This document shows positions 11,096 to 22,522 of a stretch of 64,000 bases of DNA, piece by piece (position 1 is the stretch's first letter; every line of letters begins with the position of its first letter). Origin of the DNA: Liolophura sinensis (taxonomy: Eukaryota; Mollusca; Polyplacophora; Chitonida; Chitonidae). The DNA lies in the NCBI RefSeq assembly GCF_032854445.1, contig NC_088302.1, positions 57,082,237 through 57,146,236 on the forward strand, in the 5' to 3' direction. Below the pieces are notes generated by a model. It was not told the origin of the DNA and ran no database searches. It was given only the letters and a program-made list of their open reading frames with translations. The translations under genes were made by a program, and so were the position numbers.

Positions 11096-12008
11096 GCTAA
11101 TATATGCTAAATGTGTGTCCACAATGGACTGTTTCCACAGACACGCCCCAGTCAAGGTAAACAATAATCAACAACCAATCAAGTATTCACAATGAAAATT
11201 TCATTGCTTTCTGTAATGCTCATCGTTGTCGGCAGATAAAATATTGACTTATTTGACTGCTTTAACGCTGTGTTGAAGAATTTTTGGCCAGCACAATGGG
11301 TTTCAGTTTTATGGGTGGAGGAAATTGGATTGCCCGGAGTAAACCAGACCTCTGGCAAGTTACTGATGAATGGTGGGCTTCTACATTAAATGGCCACATA
11401 AGCGTCGCTGACCGATTATTGTCACGAAGGTCCCATGAGCAATGAGAGAGGGGGTGTCCACAAATTCTCTTTGTACAGCTGGGTTTGAAGACACACCCAG
11501 TGTATTCCGGCGATTGAAGAGCACGAACTACTTACAGCTAAAATAAAACAAAACTTGGCATGTAGATGATCAAAATTCGTATTCAAAACACAACTTCAGT
11601 TTCACAGAATAGTAACAGTAGAGGGGTGCCCTCTGGCTTTTGCAGCTCGTAAGGCCCGGTTTCCATTCCGGTTCCATGGAACACAGCGCGTTCCATGTCC
11701 TTTTCGTGACAGTGGCTGTTGCAATTGTGTTGCGCTTATTGGAACCTGTATTTTATAAACTAACAGCCCAGCATAGCCCATCTCAAACCAGCAAGAATCC
11801 CACTGATTATCTTTATCTCACCATAATGGATTTATTTTATGATGTAGATATGTCATTTAAAAAACCTGACATTATACCATAAATGTTTCATGTCCGTTTG
11901 TATCCCACATGAAAGTCCAGGCACAGCCCTGGCCCATCTAAGTCTAGTCTGCCCAGCAATATCCCGCATGGGCCCAAGCTGGACATGATCACTGGGATGC
12001 GGCTCTGT
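11096..12008. other. Intergenic sequence without recognised gene
   Basis: An 80-codon open frame at 11640-11882 has no recognisable domain. GC-rich TGGGCC/CCCAGC words near 11920-11990 resemble the preceding repeat. Confidence 0.4.
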
Positions 12009-12117
12009 CGGCTTTCCCCCCATCATAATATTGACTGCCGTGATATTTTTATAGGCCTCTGAGTGAAATATTCTTGAGTATGGCGTAGAACACCAATCAA
12101 ATAAATAAATAAATAAA
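12009..12117 (+). mobile_element. SINE 3' tail, decayed
   Basis: GTGAAATATTCTTGAGTATG, then CACCAATCAAATAAATAAAT, matches the 3' end of the SINE family at 28926. Confidence 0.75.
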
Positions 12118-12307
12118 TACTACGGTATATGCATAATGATTATATGCACGAATTCTACATGGAGATCTATAATGCCATGTGTCACGTACAGACGAAGACA
12201 AGTGAAGTTAGTCCCTGGTTAGGAGAAACATATATATGAACAGCTGCATGTACGTATTTACTGTATTTTACTGTATTGTCCATATGAAGCTACGTGCAGG
12301 CAGGCCA

Positions 12308-12362
12308 GCATCATGGCGGGAGGAAACCCACGACCACCCGCAGGTTGCAGGCCTTCCCACAT
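12308..12362 (-). mobile_element. SINE body fragment, reverse orientation
   Basis: Reverse complement of the GGTCTGCAACCTGCGG and GGTCGTGGGTTTCC part of the same SINE family. Confidence 0.65.
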
Positions 12363-13019
12363 GATATATATGCCTGTAGCAGGCCTACATAATATCGTGC
12401 CGGCATGTCTGGAACAAGGCTATCAATTGCTGAGGACGCGTGGTATCTCGGTCTTTGCATCTTACTGATAGCGGTATTTATCATACACTTCATGTAGGCC
12501 TACATGTACACCTGAAGGTCCTACGTACACACTCAACAATGTTCCAAGCTCCAGGTCACAGCTATACAGGACACAGCTAAAACTGCCACCAATGTCAGAA
12601 TATAGTTTATCTTTCGTTATGTCGTAAGATATTAATAGGCCTATTTATTTTCATATCTTTGCTATCACGTAAAATTAGTCAATGCATGCTTGAAATATCT
12701 TTGGAAGAGTATATCTGTTATTTTAGTCCCATGTTAATCCGATATATGGGCCTACTTATACGTCTGGCTTTAATTTCCGGCTTACATGCCCTAAGGGAAT
12801 AAGCCCATACACACCCATGTAAAATAAATTAACTCATATATGTAAATGTGAGCTGGAGCGTGAGTAATCTCCCGACAGAATCCAAATGTCTGAGCATTAT
12901 ACATACTGACATAATTAACAATATCGTAGGGCTGAAAGTGGCGAAATGCAAACATATGGACGTGAGGGAGATGCTGTCATGGAGTAAAATTATGGGTATG
13001 CACACATGGGGTACATTGA
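12363..13019. other. Intergenic sequence, nothing recognised
   Basis: No gene, RNA or clear repeat seen. Confidence 0.4.
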
Positions 13020-13790
13020 TGAGTATGCACACAAAATTATGAGTATGCACACATGGGGTACATTGATGAGTATGCACACATATATGATCTCATAGGGTAA
13101 AGGGATGAGTATGCACACATAGGGTACAATTATGGGTATGCACGGTATACGGGAGTTTTTCCTCACGTTAAAGGGGGGTTCTTCCTCACGATATATGGGT
13201 TTTCTTCATTCTATGTGCACTAAAGTTCTTCATCCCGGTACAAAGAATTTCTTCTTTCCGGTATACAGGAGTTCTTCCTTACGTTATGCGGCTATTTTTC
13301 CTCCGGGCTCTTCTTCTCCGTAGACGGGAGCTCTTCTTCTCGGTAGACGGGAGTTCTTCCTTCCGGTACACGGGAGTTCTTCTCAGTGCACTGGAGTTCT
13401 TCCTCCCAGTACACGTGAGTTCTTCCTCCGGGTGTACGGGAGTTTTTCCTCACGTTATACAGGAGTTTTTCCTCCGTGTATGCAGGAGTTCTTCTTCTCG
13501 GTAGACGAAAGTGTTTCTCGGTGCACAGGAGTTCTTCTTCTCAGTAGACAGGAGTTCTTCCTCCCGGTACACCGGAGTTCTTCCTCCCGAAACAAGGAAG
13601 TTCATCTTCAGAGTATTGGCATATGGGAATTCTTCTTCTTGGTAGGCGGGAGTTCTTCCTCTTCGTGGACGAGAGTTCTTCCTCAGGTTATACGGGAATT
13701 TTAGATTCATGAGAGTATAGGAAGTTCGTCTTCACGGTATACGGGAGTTCGTTACTTCGATAAACAGGAGTTACTAGTATTTACCGCGGT
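13020..13790. repeat. Two adjoining minisatellites (GAGTATGCACACA and CGGGAGTTCTTCCTC types)
   Basis: 13020-13140 repeats a GAGTATGCACACATGGGGTA word. 13140-13790 repeats roughly 24-bp GGTATACGGGAGTTCTTCCT units with much divergence. Open frames on both strands here are repeat by-products. Confidence 0.85.
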
Positions 13791-14049
13791 ATTCTGGAAT
13801 TCTAACTTCCTCGCGGTGTACAGGAACCCTTCCTGATCGTAGTTCTGCCTACAATATACCCTAGTTTTTCAACCACCTGGGCAACCAATATTTTGAACGA
13901 TTCTGGAAGAACTATGGATTGTAGAGAAGTAATTTCAGTTTTGTGCATCTTGAATGAGACAAAAAAATCATTTCCATAATAATTCTATGCATGAATTCTA
14001 CTAATGACGTGCTTTAGTGATTGAAAAGGTTGAAGATACAGGAGTTTGC

Positions 14050-14490
14050 ATACTTATGATGTGGGCCATGAGACCATACCTGCATACTCATGATAGCATG
14101 TGGCTCATGAGGCCATAAGTGCATACTCATGATAGCATGTTGTTCACGAGGCCATACTTGCATACTTATGATAGCATGTGGCTTATGAGGCCATGCGTGC
14201 ATACTCATGGTAGCATGTGGCTCATGAGGCCATATGTGCATACTCATGATAGCATGTTGTTCACGAGGCCATACTTGCATACTTATGATAGCATATGGCT
14301 CATGAGACCATGCGTGCATACTCATGGTAGCATGTGGCTCATGAGGCCATACGTGCATACTCATGGTAGCATGTGGCTCATGAGGCCATACGTGCATACT
14401 CATGATAGCACGTGGGTCATGAGATCATGGCATGTGGCTCATAACGCCATGCGTGCATACTCATCACAGCATGTTCCTCATGGGCATACT
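14050..14490. repeat. 39-bp minisatellite, about 11 copies
   Basis: Units contain ATAGCATGTGGCTCATGAGG and GTGCATACTCATG. The resulting MHxWPHEP-like open frames on both strands are not genes. Confidence 0.92.
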
Positions 14491-14974
14491 CATCATTGTG
14501 TATCACCACATTGTACATTGTGTCAGTGTACATACATAACATGAATACAGCGGCGCACTGTTTATAAAAAAAATGGGTTGATATGGTTACATGCTACAAA
14601 TGTGATCAACCCATGACTACGAATTTAGACACCGAAATTAGCAGGTGTACTTGAACGGCATTTCCGCAATCCTGTGTCAAACTTTAAAAGATTATCAAAG
14701 ATTGTCAAAGATTATCTCTGTATAAAAGTGATAACACTCGGAATGGTATGCGGTACATTGCAAATTTAGCCACGGCTCATTCTGTATTCGTTTGGTTGAT
14801 CATGCATAGCAAATAAAATACATTTTTAGATATTAACGGTGTCATTGTCCTACAAAATCCCACTGATGGTCATTTAACAACTCTAAATCACAAACCAAGT
14901 AAACTTAGAGTCAAATTCTTCTTGTTTGGTTACTGCACACTTCTTCATTCCAAAGTGTGAAGTAAGTGAGTACA
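14491..14974. other. Intergenic spacer between two arrays
   Basis: Unique AT-rich sequence; nothing recognised. Confidence 0.4.
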
Positions 14975-15670
14975 TACAACGTATACATGTGTACAGAGTA
15001 TAACGCCACAGCGTATGCATGTGTACACAGTATAACGCCACAGCGTATACATGTGTACAGAGTAGAGCACCACACCGTATAAATGTGTACACAGTATAAC
15101 GCCGCAGCGTATACATGTGTACAGAGTAGAGCACCACACCGTATAAATGTGTACACAGTATAACGCCACAGCGTATACATGTGTACAGAGTAGAACACCA
15201 CACCGTATAAATGTGTACACAGTATAACGCCACAGCATATACATGTGTACAGAGTAGAGCACCACACCGTATAAATGTGTACACAGTATAACGCCACAGC
15301 GTATACATGTGTAAAGAGTAGAGCACCACACCGTATAAATGTGTACACAGTATAACGCCACGGCGTATACATGTGTACAGAGTAGAACACCACACCGTAT
15401 AAATGTGTACACAGTATAACGCCACAGCATATACGGGTACTGAGTATGACGCCACAGCGTATACATGTGTATAGAGTATAGCTCCACATGTAGCGTATGC
15501 ATGCGTACAGAGTAGAACAACACACCGTATAAATGCGTACACAGTATAACGCCACAGCGTACACATGTGTACAGAGTATAGCGCCACATGCAGCGTATAC
15601 GTGTGTACAGAGTAGAACAACACAGCGTATAAATGAGTACAGAGTATAACACCACAGCCTATATACGTGT
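14975..15670. repeat. 64-bp dimeric higher-order repeat (two 32-bp monomers)
   Basis: Monomer A (TATAACGCCACAGCGTATAC ... ATGTGTAC) alternates with monomer B (AGAGTAGARCACCACACCGT ... AATGTGTAC) over about 11 dimers. Stop-free on the minus strand in three frames, giving spurious 217-263-codon open frames. Confidence 0.92.
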
Positions 15671-16484
15671 ACACAAGTACTTGTTTAGGCCTCCATCAGA
15701 ACGTACAGCCAATGGGTGGATCTATTAACCTGGGACTATTATACACCGGCACATGTTACGTGTGTAACTGTTAACACGGGATTTTAACTTGAACTAATAC
15801 TATCATAATTGGAGAAAATGCTTCATTATTTATATATCGGTGAAATCCCAGTATTTCCTTCACTGATACAAATGATATCTTCACCAGTTAGATATCACTC
15901 TTGTTATTACATTTTGCTATTACACTGCTGGAGACCTTCACCCATGACCCACAGTTGACCTTGCCGGAACTACTTTCGTACACGCCGTCAGCTACATTCA
16001 CGCCTGGTGTGTAATATTCGTGAACCGCATCACAAGGTCGTCCACCTCCGCGCAATATATAGTTCGCAAAAAAAAGAAGTACAAATTTTTCATGTACTTC
16101 ATTTAAGTAAATACCTATATTGCATTACCATGAAGCACCTTTGTAGAATGTAGAATTACTTACAGACAGCATTTAAAACTGTATAAAGGTTTTGTGAGCG
16201 CGGACGTGAACGAAATTGCAGCGCGTATGAATAGAATCAGAAATACAACGAAGATGGCACATTGCTGATTTTTTTCTGGGATGCAACAGATAAACCGATG
16301 CGCATTTATATACATGGAAAGAAAATGTCAGGAAAGAAATAATAAATAGAATATTGCATAGTGAAAGTCGAATATTGTTCTCACTCGAACAATATTTATG
16401 GTATTCAACCTTCACTGAGCAATATCCTCTATGTAGGCCTATTATCGTACAAGAAACTCAAAGACAGAAGAATGACCGCGTTTT

Positions 16485-16487
<3 letters not shown>
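15671..16487. other. Intergenic sequence, nothing recognised
   Basis: No gene or clear repeat. Confidence 0.4.

Positions 16488-16554
<67 letters not shown>
16488..16554. repeat. (TA)n microsatellite
   Basis: About 33 uninterrupted TA dinucleotides. Confidence 0.97.
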
Positions 16555-16558
<4 letters not shown>

Positions 16559-18670
16559 GTTGAAAATGTGATTGCTCACCCAGAATGTACATCTTGGTTG
16601 ACGGCTGGTATACAAATATCTGTTTCGACACAAAGCGTCTTTCAAGTCGAAGACTCTTTTGAAACCGACCAACACACTACTCCCCTGATATTCCAATACT
16701 AGGAGAGCTGACAGAGAAATCATGGAGCACTGTGCTTTGGAATTAAGTGGAGCTGAGCAGGAATCGCCATTGTTCTCAGCAAGGGGAATCAGTCCCTAGG
16801 ACGTCCAGAATTTCTTTCGCTCTGCTTCTTGGTAGAGGCCAGAATCCTTGGCGCTCTGCTTCATGATTGCGTCTAATTCCGATTCACCCGGGGCTCGGGG
16901 CTGAATTAGATCGTCATATTGGATATATGAACGGTTGCATCAAAGCGCAGCTGAGACACATATGTATGTTTTTATCGACAGCTAGCATGATACACGCCTT
17001 TGAATACTGATTTCACCCCATGCGCCTTGAACAAACAAGTTACTGCGCCTTTCCATCACTGAAAACTGTTGACTATCTCTCTGAATGATTCCGTCCTTCG
17101 TATATTTTTTTTACTTTTTTGGTAGTTTGTGTTGGACGTGGTTTTGGGAACGTCCATCTTGGTTGATGGCTGGTATACGAATGTCTGTTTCGGTGTATGG
17201 ACTCGTCAGCATATAATTGGCTCGGAATTTCAATCAACTCGGTCCATTGATTTAACTCCTATTTTGAACAGCGTGGTCATTATATGCACACAAGGGGACA
17301 GTGAAGGCCCGTATCTAAGTTTTCTAAACATTAAATGAAAAGATTTCACATTTAAGGTGATGATCAATGAAGTATCAAGGATCGAAATGCTGTCAATGCT
17401 TATAGACGCGGAATATCTTTTGATAAGAAATGGTAATCAATACACATCGCCAAATTCCACTCTACTGCACTTTGTAATCACGAAACAGTGTTAGGCAATA
17501 GCAAAATCTCTGCTTGGGAAAAAGGGAGCATCATCCAGTCTGGCTGGTTTATTCATCCTTTGACTCTTACAGGCTTTCTTATACAGTTATATTTCCCACT
17601 AACAAATAGCAAGAAATAAAACTTTACCGATATGTACACAGAAATATTGAACTGACAAATTAAAACTTACAGCAACTTCAGGTATCCTTTGGGATACTTT
17701 GTCTATAAATTCAACATATACAAACCCTGACAGACCGTGACATGTACAACACGGTAAGGAAACCTCCCAAAAGAAGGCCAGTAGACACATTGTACATTGG
17801 CAGGAGAAGAAATTAGGCAATTGTCAGGACACAGCTATCATGGACAGATAAATCATAAAAGATTGAACATCAACCACACATATTTATGTCTGCATTTTCC
17901 AATCACAATAACCAGTGACATCTGGAAACTTTCTTAAATACCAAAAGTATCCACATGTAAGCAAATACTAAAACTTGGTCCCACATAAAACACTGGAAGC
18001 AACTACTTTAAGCTACAGTTTATGGGTCAATGGGTGATATCTCTAGTAATATATGTAGTAATAATAATAATAATAATAATATTTACATTTACAAATAATT
18101 CCAAAGTATAAGTACCTATTACAATATATTAGAATCTGTGAACAACACCTATTATCTTTCAATATCCACAGAGTATGATATCCAGGGAATGTGGTATCCA
18201 TGGAGTGTGGTATACAGAGAGTGTTATTGTGTGGTATCTTGGAGTAGCACATCAACAGAGAAGGAAAAAAAAAGAAAAGCACCAGCCTTTTTATTCAGTC
18301 AATTTAAGTGATCAAAAAAAAAAGACACCTCCTGGAAACTATTGTCTGTCCCTAATTGACTCAAGCTTATCTCTTCCGTTCATCAATTTTTCTTACCTTT
18401 TCAAGTCAGACTCATTAGTCAACAGTCATGTATGACTTCGGTTTCTATAGAAGCAATTGTCTTGGATCTATGTTCTATGTTTACATTTTGTTCTTGACAC
18501 AACACAGTCCCTTTCCCAATAAAACAATTACATGCACATGTTCCAATTAACTCCCTAGCTCCACGCCCCCCCCCCCCCCCCCCCCACTCCCCTCAACACC
18601 GCCCAGACTGTGTGAAAATTTGGATCAAATTGTTTGTATAACACTGGCACTTTTCTATTACATTTCAATG
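16555..18670. other. Intergenic sequence with microsatellites
   Basis: Contains an imperfect duplication of about 45 bp (16587-16635 and 17155-17200, core GGCTGGTATAC), a (TAA)n run at 18056-18081 and a 20-base C run at 18566-18585. No gene recognised. Confidence 0.5.
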
Positions 18671-19035
18671 TAACATAATTACATTTCAACACAAGAACAT
18701 TTCTAAGGTACAGCGATCACTGTTACCATCACTGTCAAATACACGCATTTTCTAAAATGGTCAGACCAAAAGCATCATTTTATACAATACTAACATAATT
18801 ACATTTCAACACAAGAACATTTCTAAGGTACAGCGATCACTGTTACCATCACTGTCAAATACACGCATTTTCTAAAATGGTCAGACCAAAAGCATCATTT
18901 TATACAATACTAACATAATTACATTTCAACACAAGAACATTTCTAAGGTACAGCGATCACTGTTACCATCACTGTCAAATACACGCATTTTCTAAAATGG
19001 TCAGACCAAAAGCATCATTTTATACAATACTAACA
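18671..19035. repeat. Perfect 120-bp tandem triplicate
   Basis: Three copies beginning TAACATAATTACATTTCAAC at 18671, 18791 and 18911 with no mismatch that I can see, plus the start of a fourth at 19031. Confidence 0.97.
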
Positions 19036-19655
19036 TAATTACATTTATTGCATTGTGACATGATCTCTTTAACTCTGTAAATCAATGCTAATTTTCACAA
19101 AATTCATCTTTCCAAGTTTCTGTACAAGCAGGAAGACACATGTAAGGCTTCCTCACTCTATACGGTAACACTACTTTTCTCATCTCAACTTCTGCCACAT
19201 GGTCATCTGCTAACTAGTCAGCAATATCAAGAGAATCTTTAAACGACAAAGCAATATAAAATCTTTGCAAGATAAGTCACAAATATACTGATGTTCCCTG
19301 ACATCCTCAAAAGTCATATGTCCTTTCCTGGAACATAATATGACGATTCATATTTAGTTCATATCATGTTCATTTCTTGTCACAGCCATGCCCAACTTTT
19401 TTGTCTTAACAATACTTGATTAGTTCGAGCTCACCATTTTGCACTTCCACATATCTCTTTGTAAAACCATAAGCACTCCAATAAGGACTCCAATACAATA
19501 TTAAAATAGCACAAGTTAACTATTCATTTAAATTAAATGTATTTCTGTTCATATGAAAATTTTAATGGCATAATAGATATATGTCGCAGTAAAGGAAAAA
19601 CAACTTAGCATCTGAAAGTAATCCTTCCACAATTACATTGTGTATATGATTACCA
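19036..19655. other. Spacer between arrays
   Basis: AT-rich, nothing recognised. Confidence 0.4.
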
Positions 19656-20670
19656 CACCTGTGATCGCTATACAACTGTACACCTGGAAAGTGATCATTA
19701 CACAAGCCTATACCTGCAAAGTGATCACTCTACAATTGTTCACCTGTAAAGTGATCGCCATATAACTGTACACCAGTAAAGTGATTGTTATACAACTGTA
19801 CACTGGTAAAGTGATTGTTATACAACTGTACATTGGTAATGTGATCATCACCTGTAAAGTGATTGCTATACACCTGTACACCTACAAAGTGCTCACTACT
19901 CAACTGTACACCTGTAAATTGATTGTAACACAATATACACCAGCAAAGTGATCATTATACAACTGTGCACAGGTAAAGTGATCATCATACAATTGAACAC
20001 CTGTAAAGAGATCGTTATACAAGTGTACACCTGTAAAGTCATCGTTACACATCTGTACACCTGTAAAGTGATGATTATACAGCTGTACACTTGTAAAGTG
20101 ATGGTTATACAGCTGTGCACCTGTATGGTGATTAGTATACAGTTGTACACTGGTAAAGTGATCATTATGCAACTGTACACCTGTAAAGAGATCATTATAC
20201 AACTGTACACCTGTAAAGTGATCGTTATACAACTGTACACCTGCATAGTGATCAGTGTTTGCTACAAACTGTACGCCTGTAAAGTGATCATCATACAACT
20301 GTACACCTGTAAAGTGATCATTATACAACTGTACACCTGTAAAGTCATCGTTACACATCTGTACACCTGTAAAGTGATGATTATACAGCTGTACACTTGT
20401 AAAGTGATCGTTATACAGCTGTGCACCTGTATGGTGATTAGTATACAGTTGTACACTGGTAAAGTGATCATTATGCAACTGTACACCTGTAAAGAGATCA
20501 TTATACAACTGTACACCTGTAGAGTGATCATTATACAACTGTACACCTGTAGAGTGATCATTATACAACTGTACACCTGTAAAGTGATCATTATAGAACT
20601 GTACACTGGTAAAGTGGTCATTATACAACTGTACACTGGTAAAGTGGTCACCATATAACTGTACACATGA
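19656..20670. repeat. 30-bp minisatellite with a 306-bp higher-order duplication
   Basis: Units of TACAACTGTACACCTGTAAA then GTGATCATTA, about 33 copies. A variant block starting at 20035 (AAAGTCATCGTTACACATC) recurs at 20341, so roughly ten units were duplicated together. It lies downstream of Rab33. Confidence 0.93.
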
Positions 20671-21084
20671 CTCTTCCATAGTTGTACATATGTGCAGTCT
20701 CCCAAGAAAGAAACACAAAGATGGCACATGGTGTTGACACCAGATGCTGAGAACAATGTCCATTTGTGACCTGATGCCATTGCTGAATGAGGTTGTGTTG
20801 CTAGTTTTATTATTACATTTTAGCATTCTCATTGTGTGACTAGGCTGACAGTGACAGCTTATTAATTAATTATCCTGCTCTGATTTAATGCAGATATATC
20901 CTGTGAAAAGTTATCTCTGTGTTTCTTTTCTTGGCACCCTAAATACGACCTTTCTACAACTGCACACCTATCAAAATGACTATAAAATGACCCTTGTACA
21001 AGTGTACACCTGTATTCAATAAAAATACAATACTATACCTGCAAATGGAAATTACCCCACTGTACACGTGTATATGTACATCAG
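20671..21084. other. Spacer between two arrays downstream of Rab33
   Basis: Contains a TTTATT at 20807-20812, i.e. AATAAA on the minus strand, a possible distal Rab33 polyadenylation signal. Confidence 0.35.
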
Positions 21085-21830
21085 CATATGACCAATACAC
21101 AAGTTTGCACGATGCTCACATAGCAATGCCTTACCAGTCCCCAATTGTACAACTGTCAAGATACTTACGCTATCTGATACATTTGGGTGTGCACGATGCC
21201 CACATAACAATGCCTTACCAGTCCCCAATTGTACAACTGTCAAGATACTTATGCTATCTGATACATTTGGGTGTGCACGATGCCCACATAACAACGCCTT
21301 ACCAGTCCACAATTGTACAACTGTACAAGATACTTATGCTATCTGATACATTTGGGTGTGCACGATGCCCACATAACAATGCCTTACCAGTCCACAATTG
21401 TACAACTGTGCAAGATACTTGCGCTATCTGATACATTTGGGTGTGCACGATGCCCACATAACAACGCCTTACCCTTCCACAATTGTACAACTGTACAAGA
21501 TATTTGCGCTATCTGATACATTTGGGTGTGCACGATGCCCACATAACAACGCTTTACCCTTCCACAATTGTACAACTGTACATGATACTTACGCTATCCG
21601 ATACATTTGGGTGTGCACGATGCCCACATAACAACGCCTTACCCTTCCACAATTGTACAACTGTACATGATACTTACGCTATCTGATACATTTGGGTGTG
21701 CACGATGCCCACATAACAACGCTTTACCCTTCCACAATTGTACAACTGTACAAGATACTTACGCTATCCGATACATTTGGGTGTGCACAATGCCCACATA
21801 ACAACGCCTTACCAGTCCACAATAATATGA
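21085..21830. repeat. 84-85-bp minisatellite downstream of Rab33
   Basis: About nine copies containing TTTGGGTGTGCACGATGCCC and CACAATTGTACAACTGT, ending about 200 bp past the Rab33 stop, possibly within its 3' UTR. Confidence 0.95.
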
Positions 21831-22027
21831 TTATTTAATGTCATCTTTAAGTAACTATGAGACAACAACTTACTTTACCACTTCACCAGACACCCTCATA
21901 ATTCCCACCGTCATGCTCTAGCCGGTGTACAATGGAATAGATAATAATACTACGTGTATGTACACAATGTCTATTATATCAGTTTGTATCCAACAGTATG
22001 TACATATCAGTATTGTGTCACAGTCAG

Positions 22028-22522
22028 TTAACATGCACAACTGTCCTTCTTCTCCTCATCAGCAGGGTGTAGATTTGCCTGGCTAAGGTTTCCACCTACA
22101 TTAATGATTCGTGATGGCTGCTCAGGGGAGTTAAATCTGGAGAGATAAGCCGGCATCATTGGCTTGGAATTTTTTAGCTTATGGGCTAGAGTGATGAATA
22201 TTGCTTCCACGTGGTCAGCTTTCTCATCATCTTTCGCAGAAGTTTCAAACAAAGGCATGTTGTGCGAGTCTGCAAACTTTTGAGCCATATTTGTGTTAAC
22301 GGCAATTTTATCCTTAACATCACACTTGTTGCCGACCAAAATACGAGGAATGTCTGTATTGAGGTTATGCCGATCACATTCCTCAATCCACTGAGGCATA
22401 TTATCAAAGGAACTCATCTTTGTGACATCATACACGAAGACGACCGCATGAACATTTCTGTAATAATGCTGTACCATGCTCTTTCGAAATCTCTCCTGGC
22501 CAGCCGTGTCCCATAGTTGTAG
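22028..22522 (-). CDS. RAB33B: Rab33 coding exon 2
   Basis: Residues 91-254 from [15 protein letters not shown] to DSCAC and a TAA stop at 22030-22028. Acceptor is TTTGTTGTAG. The intron position, just before [10 protein letters not shown], is the same site as Rab30 intron 2. Confidence 0.95.
   Translation of the reverse strand, partial: LQLWDTAGQERFRKSMVQHYYRNVHAVVFVYDVTKMSSFDNMPQWIEECDRHNLNTDIPRILVGNKCDVKDKIAVNTNMAQKFADSHNMPLFETSAKDDEKADHVEAIFITLAHKLKNSKPMMPAYLSRFNSPEQPSRIINVGGNLSQANLHPADEEKKDSCAC

Noticed and set aside
10764-11096. 110-codon Trp/Gly/Pro-rich open frame as a small secreted protein
   Set aside because: No signal peptide or cysteine pattern; the residues follow the underlying GGGCTAGCCC repeat.
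14014-14544. Open frames on both strands (129 and 141 codons)
   Set aside because: Created by the 39-bp repeat, again a multiple of three.
14883-15674. Minus-strand open frames of 217-263 codons
   Set aside because: By-products of the 64-bp dimeric repeat, open in three frames at once.
19896-20832. Open frames of 236 codons (plus) and 310 codons (minus)
   Set aside because: Created by the 30-bp minisatellite, a multiple of three; no conserved domain.
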